The notes under the pieces are model-generated. The model made no database searches. It was not told the DNA's origin and saw only the letters and a program-made list of their open reading frames with translations. Positions 51,682 to 61,378 of a stretch of 64,000 nt of DNA are shown piece after piece. The stretch spans positions 11,454,303 to 11,518,302 of the forward strand of contig NC_087075.1 in the NCBI RefSeq assembly GCF_026151205.1. The letters run 5' to 3'. This DNA comes from Bolinopsis microptera (lineage: Eukaryota; Ctenophora; Tentaculata; Lobata; Bolinopsidae). Every line of letters starts with the position of its first letter. Position 1 is the stretch's first letter. Made by a program: the position numbers and the translations under genes.

Positions 51682-54600
51682 TCAGAATTCAGTGAAATTT
51701 CTGTCACACCACTCAGTTCCATACCGGTTTTGAGCTCTTAGAAGTGACTGTTTAAGTAAATTCTTGACAGATCCGCATGTGGAGGTGAAAGTTAACGGGC
51801 CAACTTTACGGAATTCGTTCCACAGCCATGCAGATTTATAAATAAATTGATTAGTTGGAGAGGGTGTAATGAACAGATTATCTTTCCTATTTGATATGTT
51901 GAATAAGTAGTATAACGAAATTGGTACTCGTGACTTAATGATCTTAAAAAGTTCCATTAAACAACGGTATCGGTACAGGTTCTCTGTAACAAGTAATTCA
52001 TGTTTTGTGAATAGAGGCTTAGTGGACTCTTTAACATAGAATTCAGATCCTAGACGTTGAGAATTAATTGGTCTTGCTCTAGCACATGTCTTGAATTTGT
52101 CTACATAAGCTTCATAGTCTCCAAATAGAATCCTGATACACTTCTTTTGAGTAATAAATAGTGGTTTTAACTGATTATTGGGAATACCTCCCCAGACAGA
52201 AATAGCATAACCTAGGTGTGATTCAAAGAGAGAATGATATATTTGTTTATATAGTGATTCTGGTAAGCATTTCTTAATACGGTAGATACGTCCACAAGCA
52301 CTTCTTAGTTTCTTGTTGAGGGATGATATATGTGGTTTCCAGCTCAATTTATCATCCATGATTACTCCGAGAAACTTTGTCTGACTTACACGTTTAATTA
52401 TTTTGTTATTAATGGACAAGTTTTGGCTATCTATATCGGCATCTAATTCGTTATTATTACGTTTAGAGGGAGAAAAATACATGTAACAACACTTCTTTAC
52501 ATTAATGTGCAGTAGGTTAACTCCCATATACTTGTTTACGGCCTGTAGTACTTCATTAGCCAATTCATATGCTTTATTTCTCGAATCGGCAGCGACAAAT
52601 ATATTAGTATCGTCTGCAAATAAGACAAATTTACCCTTTTTAGTTATATTGCATATGTCATTGATGTACAGTAGGAAAAGTAGAGGTCCTAATACACTAC
52701 CCTGAGGGACCCCGAATTCAACCGGTAATTCATCAGATTTGGTATCCAAAACGTTTACAAATTGTTTCCTATTAGACAAATAACTAGAGATAAGATTCAG
52801 AGCATTTCCTCTTATGCCATAGTTGTTTAATTTTGTAGTTAGTTTACAGTGGTCTAGAGTGTCAAAGGCTTTTGAGAGATCGATAAAGACCCCTAGGACA
52901 TGTTGCTTTTTACTAATTAACGATTCTATATGTTCTACAGAGTAGTTCAGTGCATGGCTGGTGGAGTGTCCTTTTCTAAAGCCGAACTGGTTTTCATGTA
53001 TTATACCCTTGGAAGTAAGGAAACTATAGAGCCGCTTATATATTAACTTTTCTAGAATTTTCCCGAATACAGGTAGAGTTGATACTGGTCTATAGTTTTC
53101 TAAAAGCTGTTCATCTTCTTTTTTGTAAATGGGGCTGATTCTCCCAGTTTTTAATTCATCGGGAAAGTGGCCTTCTTGCATGCATTTATTAAAGTATCTA
53201 GCTAAGTACGGTGCAGTAATTTGACACGACTTCTTGATCACATGAATAGGTATGTCACTAGATTTCCCGTTTTTTAGTTCGTTTATGATCTCTTTAATCT
53301 CAATACAGTCACAATCACAAAGAAAAATACTGGACGTAACTGATGTGGGCAGGTAATCAGTAAATGACGGCAGGGAATTTATTCTTAAGAAGTCACCAGA
53401 GTATGCTTCGTTCAAGTTAGCTGCAATAGAGGCAAAGTATTTATTGAACTCATTTGCAATTACACGCCGATTAATCACACGCTCGTTATTTATCACAAAG
53501 TTAGGTTTAATCTCACGTCTCTTCTTACCACGCAGTTCATTAATTATCTGCCAAGTTTTCTTACTATCTCCAGCGCATTCTGTAATCTTAACACCATGAT
53601 ACTTACGTTTTGCAGAATTAATAAGGTGGTTTAATAACTTCCGGTGTGCCTTAAATTCTTCATGACGTGTTACTTTATTTGTACAATTAAAACAAAGGGT
53701 AAGACAGTCTGCATGGTTGGTTGAAGAGGCGTTGAGGCATTTCTTCTTAACTGCCTTTTTCCACAGGTCATAAAGCTCATGTTTTCTATTTATAGAGGCA
53801 ATCAGGCCAGATGTAATCCATGGATTATTCTTAGCAGTACGTTTAGAACACTTAGGCTGGCTTAATTTACATGCACTGTCTAGTTGATGATTAAATACAG
53901 TGAAAAAATTACTGAAGTCTTCTGGTGGATCACTAGTTAATTCATTGTCTAGTACTTCCACAAATTTGTCCACATTTTTTGCACAGTAGTCATAGTACTG
54001 GAAATAGTTTTGTTCATGAACCTCAGTACTGACTAGGGGTGAGTTGAATATATGGAATACAGCATGATGGTGACTGATGCAGGTACTAATTGTTCCAGAG
54101 CAGATAGAGTTTTCTATGTTGTTGGTGAGTATGTTGTCAATACACGATTCGTTACATCCTGGTTTATGATGCGTGGAAGTAGAAATAAGTGGTGATAAAC
54201 CTAGACCTAGAATAAGGTTTTCAAAGTCTTGAACAAGTTTACTGTTTTCATCATGGAGATTAATGTTAAAGTCACCTAGTATGTAAGCATTCTTTTTTGG
54301 GCATGATTCAATAATTTTTCTAAGTTCATTTAGTGCCTCTGTGGAGTCCCCACTAGGAGGACGGTACAGTACTCCTACATGTACAGGTTCATCATGTTGA
54401 ATAGTAATAAATAGGGTTTCAAGATTTTTGGTTACCCATGATAATTCTTCGTTTACAACTCCATTAAGTTCGTCCTTTAAGTACAATGCTACTCCACTTC
54501 CCTTCGCTTTATTGATATGTTTATCCTGATAGAAACAATTGTACCCCTCAAGATAGTAAACAGTGCTTTCCTCTATTCCAATATTGGTTTCAGCAAGTCC

Positions 54601-55026
54601 AATAATTTTAAATTTTTCGGCTAATCGGTTTAGTTCCATGCTAAAGGCATCAAAATTTGTTTTATTGCCATCTATGTTCTGGAAAATCATGGAGCAGTTG
54701 CTTGCAAAACAAGGTTTGATATGTGTGTTAAAGTCCTTAATTGTATAGGATCTACAGTTTTCCAAAGCATCGGACATCTTTTGGATACATGGGTCACAGT
54801 CATTAACTTCAGGATCGGTCATTACTTTAAAAGGATTGTATTTTTTAGATATGGAATGTTTACACTCGTTGCAGTAAAAGTTTTCATTGATAACTTGCGC
54901 TTTGGAAGGATTAAAACATTTGGCATGGAGAATACTATTGCAGTTAAAACATTCAAAGTGGGGAAGCCCTAATCCAATATTCTTCAGACAGTGACTACAA
55001 ATTTCCTTTTGAACACGATTAACCAT
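51682..55026 (-). CDS. LINE B ORF2: PHD-like finger, endonuclease, reverse transcriptase (1114 aa)
   Basis: It starts at ATG 55026 (MVNRVQKEICSHC). Residues 10-55 form a C-x2-C...C-x2-C...H-x2-C...C-x2-C PHD-like finger. The EEP endonuclease follows (MIFQNIDGNKTNF, GLAETN, LGDFNINLHDE), but its last motif reads ISHHHAVF where active family members have S-D-H, so the catalytic Asp seems replaced by His. The reverse transcriptase shows NYRPVSTLPVFGKILEKL, FGFRKGHSTSHA, DLSKAFDTLDHC, GVPQGSVLGPLLF and FADDTNIF, and the C-terminal region follows. The frame is open throughout. A truncated relative is at 1-1664. Confidence 0.93.
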   Translation of the reverse strand: MVNRVQKEICSHCLKNIGLGLPHFECFNCNSILHAKCFNPSKAQVINENFYCNECKHSISKKYNPFKVMTDPEVNDCDPCIQKMSDALENCRSYTIKDFNTHIKPCFASNCSMIFQNIDGNKTNFDAFSMELNRLAEKFKIIGLAETNIGIEESTVYYLEGYNCFYQDKHINKAKGSGVALYLKDELNGVVNEELSWVTKNLETLFITIQHDEPVHVGVLYRPPSGDSTEALNELRKIIESCPKKNAYILGDFNINLHDENSKLVQDFENLILGLGLSPLISTSTHHKPGCNESCIDNILTNNIENSICSGTISTCISHHHAVFHIFNSPLVSTEVHEQNYFQYYDYCAKNVDKFVEVLDNELTSDPPEDFSNFFTVFNHQLDSACKLSQPKCSKRTAKNNPWITSGLIASINRKHELYDLWKKAVKKKCLNASSTNHADCLTLCFNCTNKVTRHEEFKAHRKLLNHLINSAKRKYHGVKITECAGDSKKTWQIINELRGKKRREIKPNFVINNERVINRRVIANEFNKYFASIAANLNEAYSGDFLRINSLPSFTDYLPTSVTSSIFLCDCDCIEIKEIINELKNGKSSDIPIHVIKKSCQITAPYLARYFNKCMQEGHFPDELKTGRISPIYKKEDEQLLENYRPVSTLPVFGKILEKLIYKRLYSFLTSKGIIHENQFGFRKGHSTSHALNYSVEHIESLISKKQHVLGVFIDLSKAFDTLDHCKLTTKLNNYGIRGNALNLISSYLSNRKQFVNVLDTKSDELPVEFGVPQGSVLGPLLFLLYINDICNITKKGKFVLFADDTNIFVAADSRNKAYELANEVLQAVNKYMGVNLLHINVKKCCYMYFSPSKRNNNELDADIDSQNLSINNKIIKRVSQTKFLGVIMDDKLSWKPHISSLNKKLRSACGRIYRIKKCLPESLYKQIYHSLFESHLGYAISVWGGIPNNQLKPLFITQKKCIRILFGDYEAYVDKFKTCARARPINSQRLGSEFYVKESTKPLFTKHELLVTENLYRYRCLMELFKIIKSRVPISLYYLFNISNRKDNLFITPSPTNQFIYKSAWLWNEFRKVGPLTFTSTCGSVKNLLKQSLLRAQNRYGTEWCDRNFTEF

Positions 55027-55031
55027 ACCTG

Positions 55032-57005
55032 TTAACCGTTCCGTCCCCTCCGCTGCAGTGCAGGCGGGTCACTAGCCACGTTGCTGTATAGCCGTCCATT
55101 AACTTTGCCGATGTGTTTTCTTCTGTCTTCTCCGCCATTTAACCTAATAAATACAGATTGTTTAATGAGTCCAGCAAGGACTCTTGCCCCTAACTTGTTG
55201 AGATGAAGTGTATCAAGTCGACCATGTCTGTCGAATTGTTTCGACAGTTCGTCCGCAAGACCATAGTTGCAGGCAAACTTTTCGAAACCCTTAACACATA
55301 CGACATCCTTACATGTAGGGAGCAGGTCGAAATGAATCAGTCTATTAAATGCATTAACTTTTACATTCAGCTCTAAGTCCTTAGTAGGCAGCAGTTTACA
55401 AACAAAAACAGCTCTAGTGCTGGGGCTAAGATTCTTAATTTGTTTAATTTTCAGCTTGAGTTTATTATAACAATCAGCAACATCATTCTCACAACTAATA
55501 TCAGGCTGTCTCACGTCATTGATCCCACAGTGGAGCACCACATTGGCGTAACCCATGCAGGACACAGGGTTGATATCTTCAATTCTGGGAGCCCAGAACT
55601 TTTGACCTGGCATGAGCTCGCCAAAGGTGCCCCTCTTGTCAGACCCAAAACGCAAGAAGCCTGTGTTTGAATCACCATGTAAGCTTGTGCAATTTTTATT
55701 TGTCCAGCTAACAGCACGAAAGGTCAGCGAATACCGAATACCATCTGATATTGAGCCACGCTCAATCATATGGCTGTAAACTTCTTGTGATCTACGGCTC
55801 ATTATGTACAGGGAGCGATCATGACATTCAAGAGAGGATTCAGTTCTAGAGTCACATTCAGTGAACTTGATGTTGCAGATCTGGCCGAGAGACAAGGTAA
55901 GTATTGATGATTCTGGATGGATGGTCACTTCACGGTCTGAATGGTTAGGCAGGTGACTATCAGAGCCATCATATCTGTTGATGAGACATGAATTGATAAC
56001 CGGGGCCGTCAGGTGGGGCTGATCCGGGTAGCTCTTGTTAAAAAGTTCAGTTTGTACTTTATTCATTTCATCAAATAATGGTTTGAGTTCCTCAGGAATT
56101 GGTGGCACATTTTCTGAAGATTTAGATCCCATGTAGTGGTAGGGGGTGCCAAATGAAGTGACGGAGTGACCGTTCTCTTGTTTGAAAGAACATGACTGAA
56201 GAAAGGCAATAATTTTCTCAGATTCAGTAGCCAGAATAAAATCTGGCCTGGTTTCAGTTACTGGCACCTGATCATGTGGTAAGTGAGGGGTAGGTTGTTC
56301 AGGTTGTAGGGGAGTCTGCACTGGAGGAGAGGGGTACTGGGCTACAGGTGGTGCTTTAGATTGAGGAGATGCTTTAGAATCCTGTATTTGACTGCTTAAG
56401 TTGTTAAGTTGGGTGGAATGCTCATTCAGTTCTAGTGAGACTCTCTCAAGTAGCTCATGAGTGGCAGTGCAAGCAGGTGTTTCGGATGCTGCAGTTTGAT
56501 GCGATTGAAGCTGTGCAAGTTGCTGGTTCAGCTGCTCGATGCTGTTGGCTAGAGGGTCTGTGGCAGCGCTGGATGATGAGGACAGTGCTGCTTCTAACTT
56601 TTTCATTTGAGCCTGATGGGACTTCAACCCGTCTTCTTTAATCAGGAGATGTTGTAGATGGAGATCAAAAGTCTGAAGACGTTCCATGTTGCTGTTGAGA
56701 CTGGCTATTTGCTCGCAGAGTTTCTCACTGTCTACCGAGGCAAGCGATGCTGAGATTAGGCCTATATTATTAAGATTATCTGCAGCAGCTGAGGCTTCAA
56801 ATTCACTGTTAGCCTGTCGTAAGACTGTTGTGTTTCTGCAGGAGAAGCATGTGTCTGATCTCTTATTCCTGGCAGTGCTTACTGGGGCAACATAGCAAAA
56901 GGGACATAGGTAGTCAACCATGGCGTTGATGGCCTGCCTTGAGATCCCCCGCATACTAAGACAATCAACATGCCACTGCTGCTTACAACGCGAACAGTCG
57001 ATCAA
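55032..57005 (-). CDS. LINE B ORF1: PHD-like finger, coiled coil and SGNH/GDSL esterase domain
   Basis: The N-terminal finger fragment (IDCSRCKQQWHVDC...CPFC) is followed by a Gln/Leu/Ser-rich coiled-coil-like region (about residues 90-220) and a Pro-rich linker. The C-terminal esterase shows all SGNH blocks: GDSN (about residue 444), GIND (about 494) and DTLHLNKLG (Asp about 598, His about 601). The frame stays open upstream to a stop at 57102-57104 but has no ATG there. The first codon used here, at 57005, is TTG, so the true start is lost or further upstream. The esterase role in CR1 elements is not settled; membrane or lipid interaction has been suggested. Confidence 0.88.
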   Translation of the reverse strand: MIDCSRCKQQWHVDCLSMRGISRQAINAMVDYLCPFCYVAPVSTARNKRSDTCFSCRNTTVLRQANSEFEASAAADNLNNIGLISASLASVDSEKLCEQIASLNSNMERLQTFDLHLQHLLIKEDGLKSHQAQMKKLEAALSSSSSAATDPLANSIEQLNQQLAQLQSHQTAASETPACTATHELLERVSLELNEHSTQLNNLSSQIQDSKASPQSKAPPVAQYPSPPVQTPLQPEQPTPHLPHDQVPVTETRPDFILATESEKIIAFLQSCSFKQENGHSVTSFGTPYHYMGSKSSENVPPIPEELKPLFDEMNKVQTELFNKSYPDQPHLTAPVINSCLINRYDGSDSHLPNHSDREVTIHPESSILTLSLGQICNIKFTECDSRTESSLECHDRSLYIMSRRSQEVYSHMIERGSISDGIRYSLTFRAVSWTNKNCTSLHGDSNTGFLRFGSDKRGTFGELMPGQKFWAPRIEDINPVSCMGYANVVLHCGINDVRQPDISCENDVADCYNKLKLKIKQIKNLSPSTRAVFVCKLLPTKDLELNVKVNAFNRLIHFDLLPTCKDVVCVKGFEKFACNYGLADELSKQFDRHGRLDTLHLNKLGARVLAGLIKQSVFIRLNGGEDRRKHIGKVNGRLYSNVASDPPALQRRGRNG

Positions 57006-57130
57006 ATAGACTTTGCCGCCAGACGAGCGGTAAAATGGAGAAGCAGGCTGATCTTGGAGAGAGCAGACCGTAAAAGTTACGCACCCACCAGAGCTACCTA
57101 TCTACCCCAGTTGTTCTTTTTGGTTTATCA

Positions 57131-58525
57131 GCTTGTATTGTTATATTTATGGACCCCAAGTCACCACACTTAGAAGAAGTATGTAATAAAGTAAGTTAAG
57201 TTAATATCATCATATCAGTTTAAAACAATAAAAGTTAAGTTCCTAGTTTATTTAATGGTCCAAGCGGTTGGGAATATAATAATGTTGGTATTTGTTCTGC
57301 TGCAGCAATAATATCGATATGTCATTTGCCTAAAAAATCTTCGCCACTTCAATAGATATTGGGTCGGCAATTTGGTGAGTGAGTGATGAACTGGTTTGGT
57401 CTGTGACTGAGTGAGTCCAGGTATTATTATTGTTGATGGTTTGGGATCCTAGGATAATAGTTTTACAGCGTAATTTAACCAAAGATAGAGAAGTAGTGAG
57501 AATTTCCTTATTCTCATTTATAATCCGTTTATGTATGCTATTCCACAATTATAATAATAATAAATACAACATTTATAAACCGCCTTATAGCTAAATCATA
57601 TAACTCGATATAATTTAATCCTGGAGATAAACTCCAGTGCTTTCTAAAGCGGCTCTTACATTAACTGAGCTTAGTTTAATTGAAAATTAGACATGACAAG
57701 TTAATCTTACCTATGTAAATTCAAAATCAATCAAATGCTAGAGAAAAAAAGTATGTTTTAAGTTTGGTCTTGAAAGATGTCATAATAATAATAATAATAA
57801 TAAATTAATGTTATTTTGATACAGCACCAAAAGGTTAAATAATTTAAATTTAACCCTTATGCTCAGCTGTAAATGATACCTAAATGACAGTAGAGATCGT
57901 GCATCTCGCCTTGGACTGGAATTAAAAACGGAAGTTTATAGCTACAAGTTAAATCCTGACTAAATAAGGCAGAAACACCTTTAACAAGAAGATATCCAAG
58001 AAAGGTTAGCAGGTTTTCTAACAAAACATATGAAAAATAGATGATGACCACAAGAAATCTATGTATGAGACTCCAAAAATATATAACTCCAAATATACAA
58101 ACAATCTGAATACTTCAATATACAATACAAAATTATTAAAAAAGCTTACTGCAGAACAGTAACTGATGTTACAGAAAATCCAATACAGTCATGTCAAATT
58201 ATCTGGGCAACATACAAGTCTAGAGACGGTGAAATAAACAGAGTGGAAGAAGATGCTAAAATACTTGAGACAAAATACAAAGAATAAGGCAGCTTTCTCC
58301 TGGGTGCCAACCCAAAAAATGTTGGTGTCCCGGGATAGAGCCTCCTTTTCTGACCTACACTAAAATTTTGTTGGCAGACACAGTGAAACACGGAAAAGAA
58401 TAATATCTCAAATGTTGCCCGAAAATCCTGAAAAATTAGTAGCCTAAAATAATTTAATTTAAAGCGTAAAATTGACCTGCTATAGGATGAAGATTTTAAA
58501 AATCTTCTGATAATGTATTATTTAC
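57131..58525. other. spacer between LINE B and LINE C, includes LINE C 3' region
   Basis: AT-rich. An (ATA)n microsatellite lies at 57782-57803 and could be the 3' tail of minus-strand LINE C or older debris. No supported gene. Confidence 0.45.
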
Positions 58526-61378
58526 TCAGTACATATCAAAGGACTTTCTAAACAGATGAGCTTTTAGTTTTCCCTTAAAGTCATTGATGTTTACACATTT
58601 CCTGATTTCTTGAGGAAGGTTGTTCCATAATCTTGGAGCAGATGAAGAGAAGGCTCTTGGTGGACTGTTTATAGGGCAATGAAGAGACACATCTCTGCCA
58701 CCACTGGGATTGTACTTGACAAGGTTTGACAGGTATGAAGGTGCTAGTCCATGGAGCAGTTTGAAAGTTAGCAGGAGTATTTTAAATTCAATACGTTCTT
58801 GTACCTTGAGCCAATGAAGTTCTTTTATGTAGGGCTCAACTTCTTCTCTCCTCTTTAGACCTTTAACTAAGCGACATGCTCTGTTTTGCAGAGATTGTAG
58901 CTGTTTCAAAACAGAATGATTAGTACCATAGTAAAGTGCATTGCAGTAGTCAAGCGAACTAATAACAAGAGATTGTACGATGATTTGCATTTGATCTTCA
59001 GAGAGGAATGGTTTCATCTTTGCAATATTCCGCATCTTGTGGCAGTTTGCAGCTTTAAGCTTCTTTATCTGAGGATTTAGAGTCAGAGAGGAATCCAATG
59101 TAAAGCCAAGGTTTTTGGTAACGTTAACAAGTCTTATACAGACAGAAGATTTCAGGAAGACACCACCAATTTCTAATTCTGACAATAAACGTTTTGAACC
59201 AAAAACTATAATTTCAGTTTTAGTTGGATTCAGAAGAAGGAAGTGATTCGTCATCCAGGTCTCGATTTCTCTAAAACAGGAGGGCAGGTCTTCGCTGAGG
59301 ACTTGATATTCTGTAGCGGATGAAAATGACTTGTAGATCTGGTGATCATCAGCATAGCCATGGATCAGAAATTGCTTTGATTTTACAGAAGAGTAAATTG
59401 AGCGGATGTAGATATTGAACAACACAGGGCCAAGGACAGAGCCCTGTGGGACACCAAACTTTATTACAATTTCTTCAGATTCTAGGTCACCTATCTTGAC
59501 TTTTTGACAACGACCACGGATGAAGCTGGTGAACCATTTCAAGGCTGTTCCCGCAATCCCAATCTCACACTTCAATATATTGATCAGTTTGATATGGTCA
59601 ACTGTGTCGAATGCAGCACTCAGGTCTAAAAGCATTACAACTGTTGCTGTGTTTTCATTAGTGGCTATGAGGAGGTCATTGACTATGGTAATGAGGAGTG
59701 TTTCTGTGCTGTGATGCTTTTTGTAACCAGACTGGTGGTCGATGTTGAGATTATTCTTGGCTAGATGTTCATTGAGGCATTTTAATACAAAGCGCTCAAT
59801 GAGTTTACCGATGAATGTAAGATTAGAGATGGGTCTATAATTCTTTAAGTTCTCAGTGTCTAGGGAATCTCCTTTGATTAGGGGAGTGAGATGTGCTAGT
59901 TTGATTCCCTCCATACTTCCAGTTGAAAGAGAAACGTTGATAATATCACAAAGGGTAGGGAGGATTAGCTCAAGGTGCTCTGACAAGAGTTCTTTAGGTA
60001 GTGGATCAATCGATGAGGTTTTGATGCCAGATTCTTTGATCAATTCTCTTACTTCAAAAATAGTAGCTTTTCTAAATTCAGATAATGCCTGGCCATTGAA
60101 GTTTGGAGAACTATTAGTCACAGTAGTGTTGGGAAATGATGTTCGGATTTTCTCAATTTTTTCTGTAAAATACTGGTTAAAGGCATTTACAGTTTCCTGA
60201 AGATTTTCTGAAGATGGTAAAGTGAGGTTCTTTTCTTTATCCAGGAAAGTGTCTACAAATTTGTAAAGGCTCTTTTGTGAGTGTTTGTATTTTTGGAAAG
60301 TATTAGAGAAAAACAGTTTTTTCTTTGTGAGAGTCAGCTCTGAACAGTGCTCTCGCAAATGAACAAAGATATCATGATCAATGTCAAGACTTGACTTTTT
60401 CCAGGCTTTCTCAGCCTTTCTTCTGTCGGCTCTTGCAACTTTGTACTCGCCATCAAACCAGGGAGCAGTGGGAATGTCTTTGATGGTTTTGGAATATTCT
60501 GGAGCATGTACATTTAGTATATGTTGACACCCATTGTTAAATTGAGTCACAACATCAGAGAAGCTCTTTTCTTCAAAAACCAACTCAGATAGAGCAACAG
60601 ATAAATCACCTTTAAATTGTTCCTGATCTATGTCTCTGATCTTTCTAAAGCGTATGACTTTCTCACATTTGTCGATGTCAGGAGGCTTATGAAGCTGAAA
60701 TATAATCGGATAGTGGTCACAGGATGGGAAGCTTTTGGCCATGTTTTGCATTACCTCAACAGAAGTTTGATCTACTACTTTGTGCGACGAAATAACAGGA
60801 TCAAGGATGTGACCTTTTTTATGTGTTGGTGAGTAGACAAGTTGATGAAGCCCAAAAGATGATAGTATGGTGCTCCACTCGCTCACATGGGCAGAGATTC
60901 TGTCTAGGTGCATATTAACATCTCCGCATAGCAAGAAATGCTTGTATTTTGAGAATGCATCCGCCAGGAAATCTTCAAAATCAGAGAGGAAATTTCCCAA
61001 GGACCCAGGTGGACGGTAGACACAGGAGCAGAAGACGACAGACCCATCAACGAGTTTCAGTTTTGCGTTAATTGCCTCAAATGATCCGTCATTGTTGGCA
61101 AAAACTTTGATTAGACGAACACATGATTTGTAGATTATGGCAACACCTCCACCTGATTTGTCTTTGCGATACGCTTGGTAAAGTTTATAGCCATAGTTTT
61201 TTATTATTGCAGTGGTGTTGTTGTTCTCATCAGTTAGCCATGTTTCTGTAACAAAGAAAATAGATATGTTGTTATCTTCTAAAAAGTTCATAACATGGTC
61301 AACTTTGTTGTTTAGAGAGCGAACATTCCAGCTTGCACATTTCATACTAAGGCTCTTAACTCCAGTCTTGTTCTTCAC
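58526..61378 (-). CDS. LINE C ORF2: endonuclease plus reverse transcriptase (about 950 aa)
   Basis: The EEP domain shows ASWNVRSLNNK, FVTETWL, CGDVNMHLD and SCDHYPIIF. The reverse transcriptase shows [54 protein letters not shown] and GYADDHQIY. The C-terminal region ends SAPRLWNNLPQEIRK and is followed by the stop. No stop or frameshift is seen. The open frame begins with GTG overlapping the ORF1 TGA. The first ATG is at about codon 12, just before the first EEP motif, which could be the real start by reinitiation. Confidence 0.93.
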   Translation of the reverse strand: MKNKTGVKSLSMKCASWNVRSLNNKVDHVMNFLEDNNISIFFVTETWLTDENNNTTAIIKNYGYKLYQAYRKDKSGGGVAIIYKSCVRLIKVFANNDGSFEAINAKLKLVDGSVVFCSCVYRPPGSLGNFLSDFEDFLADAFSKYKHFLLCGDVNMHLDRISAHVSEWSTILSSFGLHQLVYSPTHKKGHILDPVISSHKVVDQTSVEVMQNMAKSFPSCDHYPIIFQLHKPPDIDKCEKVIRFRKIRDIDQEQFKGDLSVALSELVFEEKSFSDVVTQFNNGCQHILNVHAPEYSKTIKDIPTAPWFDGEYKVARADRRKAEKAWKKSSLDIDHDIFVHLREHCSELTLTKKKLFFSNTFQKYKHSQKSLYKFVDTFLDKEKNLTLPSSENLQETVNAFNQYFTEKIEKIRTSFPNTTVTNSSPNFNGQALSEFRKATIFEVRELIKESGIKTSSIDPLPKELLSEHLELILPTLCDIINVSLSTGSMEGIKLAHLTPLIKGDSLDTENLKNYRPISNLTFIGKLIERFVLKCLNEHLAKNNLNIDHQSGYKKHHSTETLLITIVNDLLIATNENTATVVMLLDLSAAFDTVDHIKLINILKCEIGIAGTALKWFTSFIRGRCQKVKIGDLESEEIVIKFGVPQGSVLGPVLFNIYIRSIYSSVKSKQFLIHGYADDHQIYKSFSSATEYQVLSEDLPSCFREIETWMTNHFLLLNPTKTEIIVFGSKRLLSELEIGGVFLKSSVCIRLVNVTKNLGFTLDSSLTLNPQIKKLKAANCHKMRNIAKMKPFLSEDQMQIIVQSLVISSLDYCNALYYGTNHSVLKQLQSLQNRACRLVKGLKRREEVEPYIKELHWLKVQERIEFKILLLTFKLLHGLAPSYLSNLVKYNPSGGRDVSLHCPINSPPRAFSSSAPRLWNNLPQEIRKCVNINDFKGKLKAHLFRKSFDMY

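Larger units (their letters stand above)
51600..57130 (-). mobile_element. LINE B, CR1-type non-LTR retrotransposon with two open ORFs
   Basis: On the minus strand, ORF1 (from 57101 or 57005 to 55032) with PHD-like finger and SGNH esterase is followed by ORF2 (55026-51682). An ORF1 with a PHD-like finger plus an esterase domain is a described feature of the CR1 clade. Five bases separate the ORF1 stop from the ORF2 ATG. The 5' end lacks an obvious ATG before the finger, so the copy may be slightly 5'-truncated. Boundaries are estimates. Confidence 0.88.
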
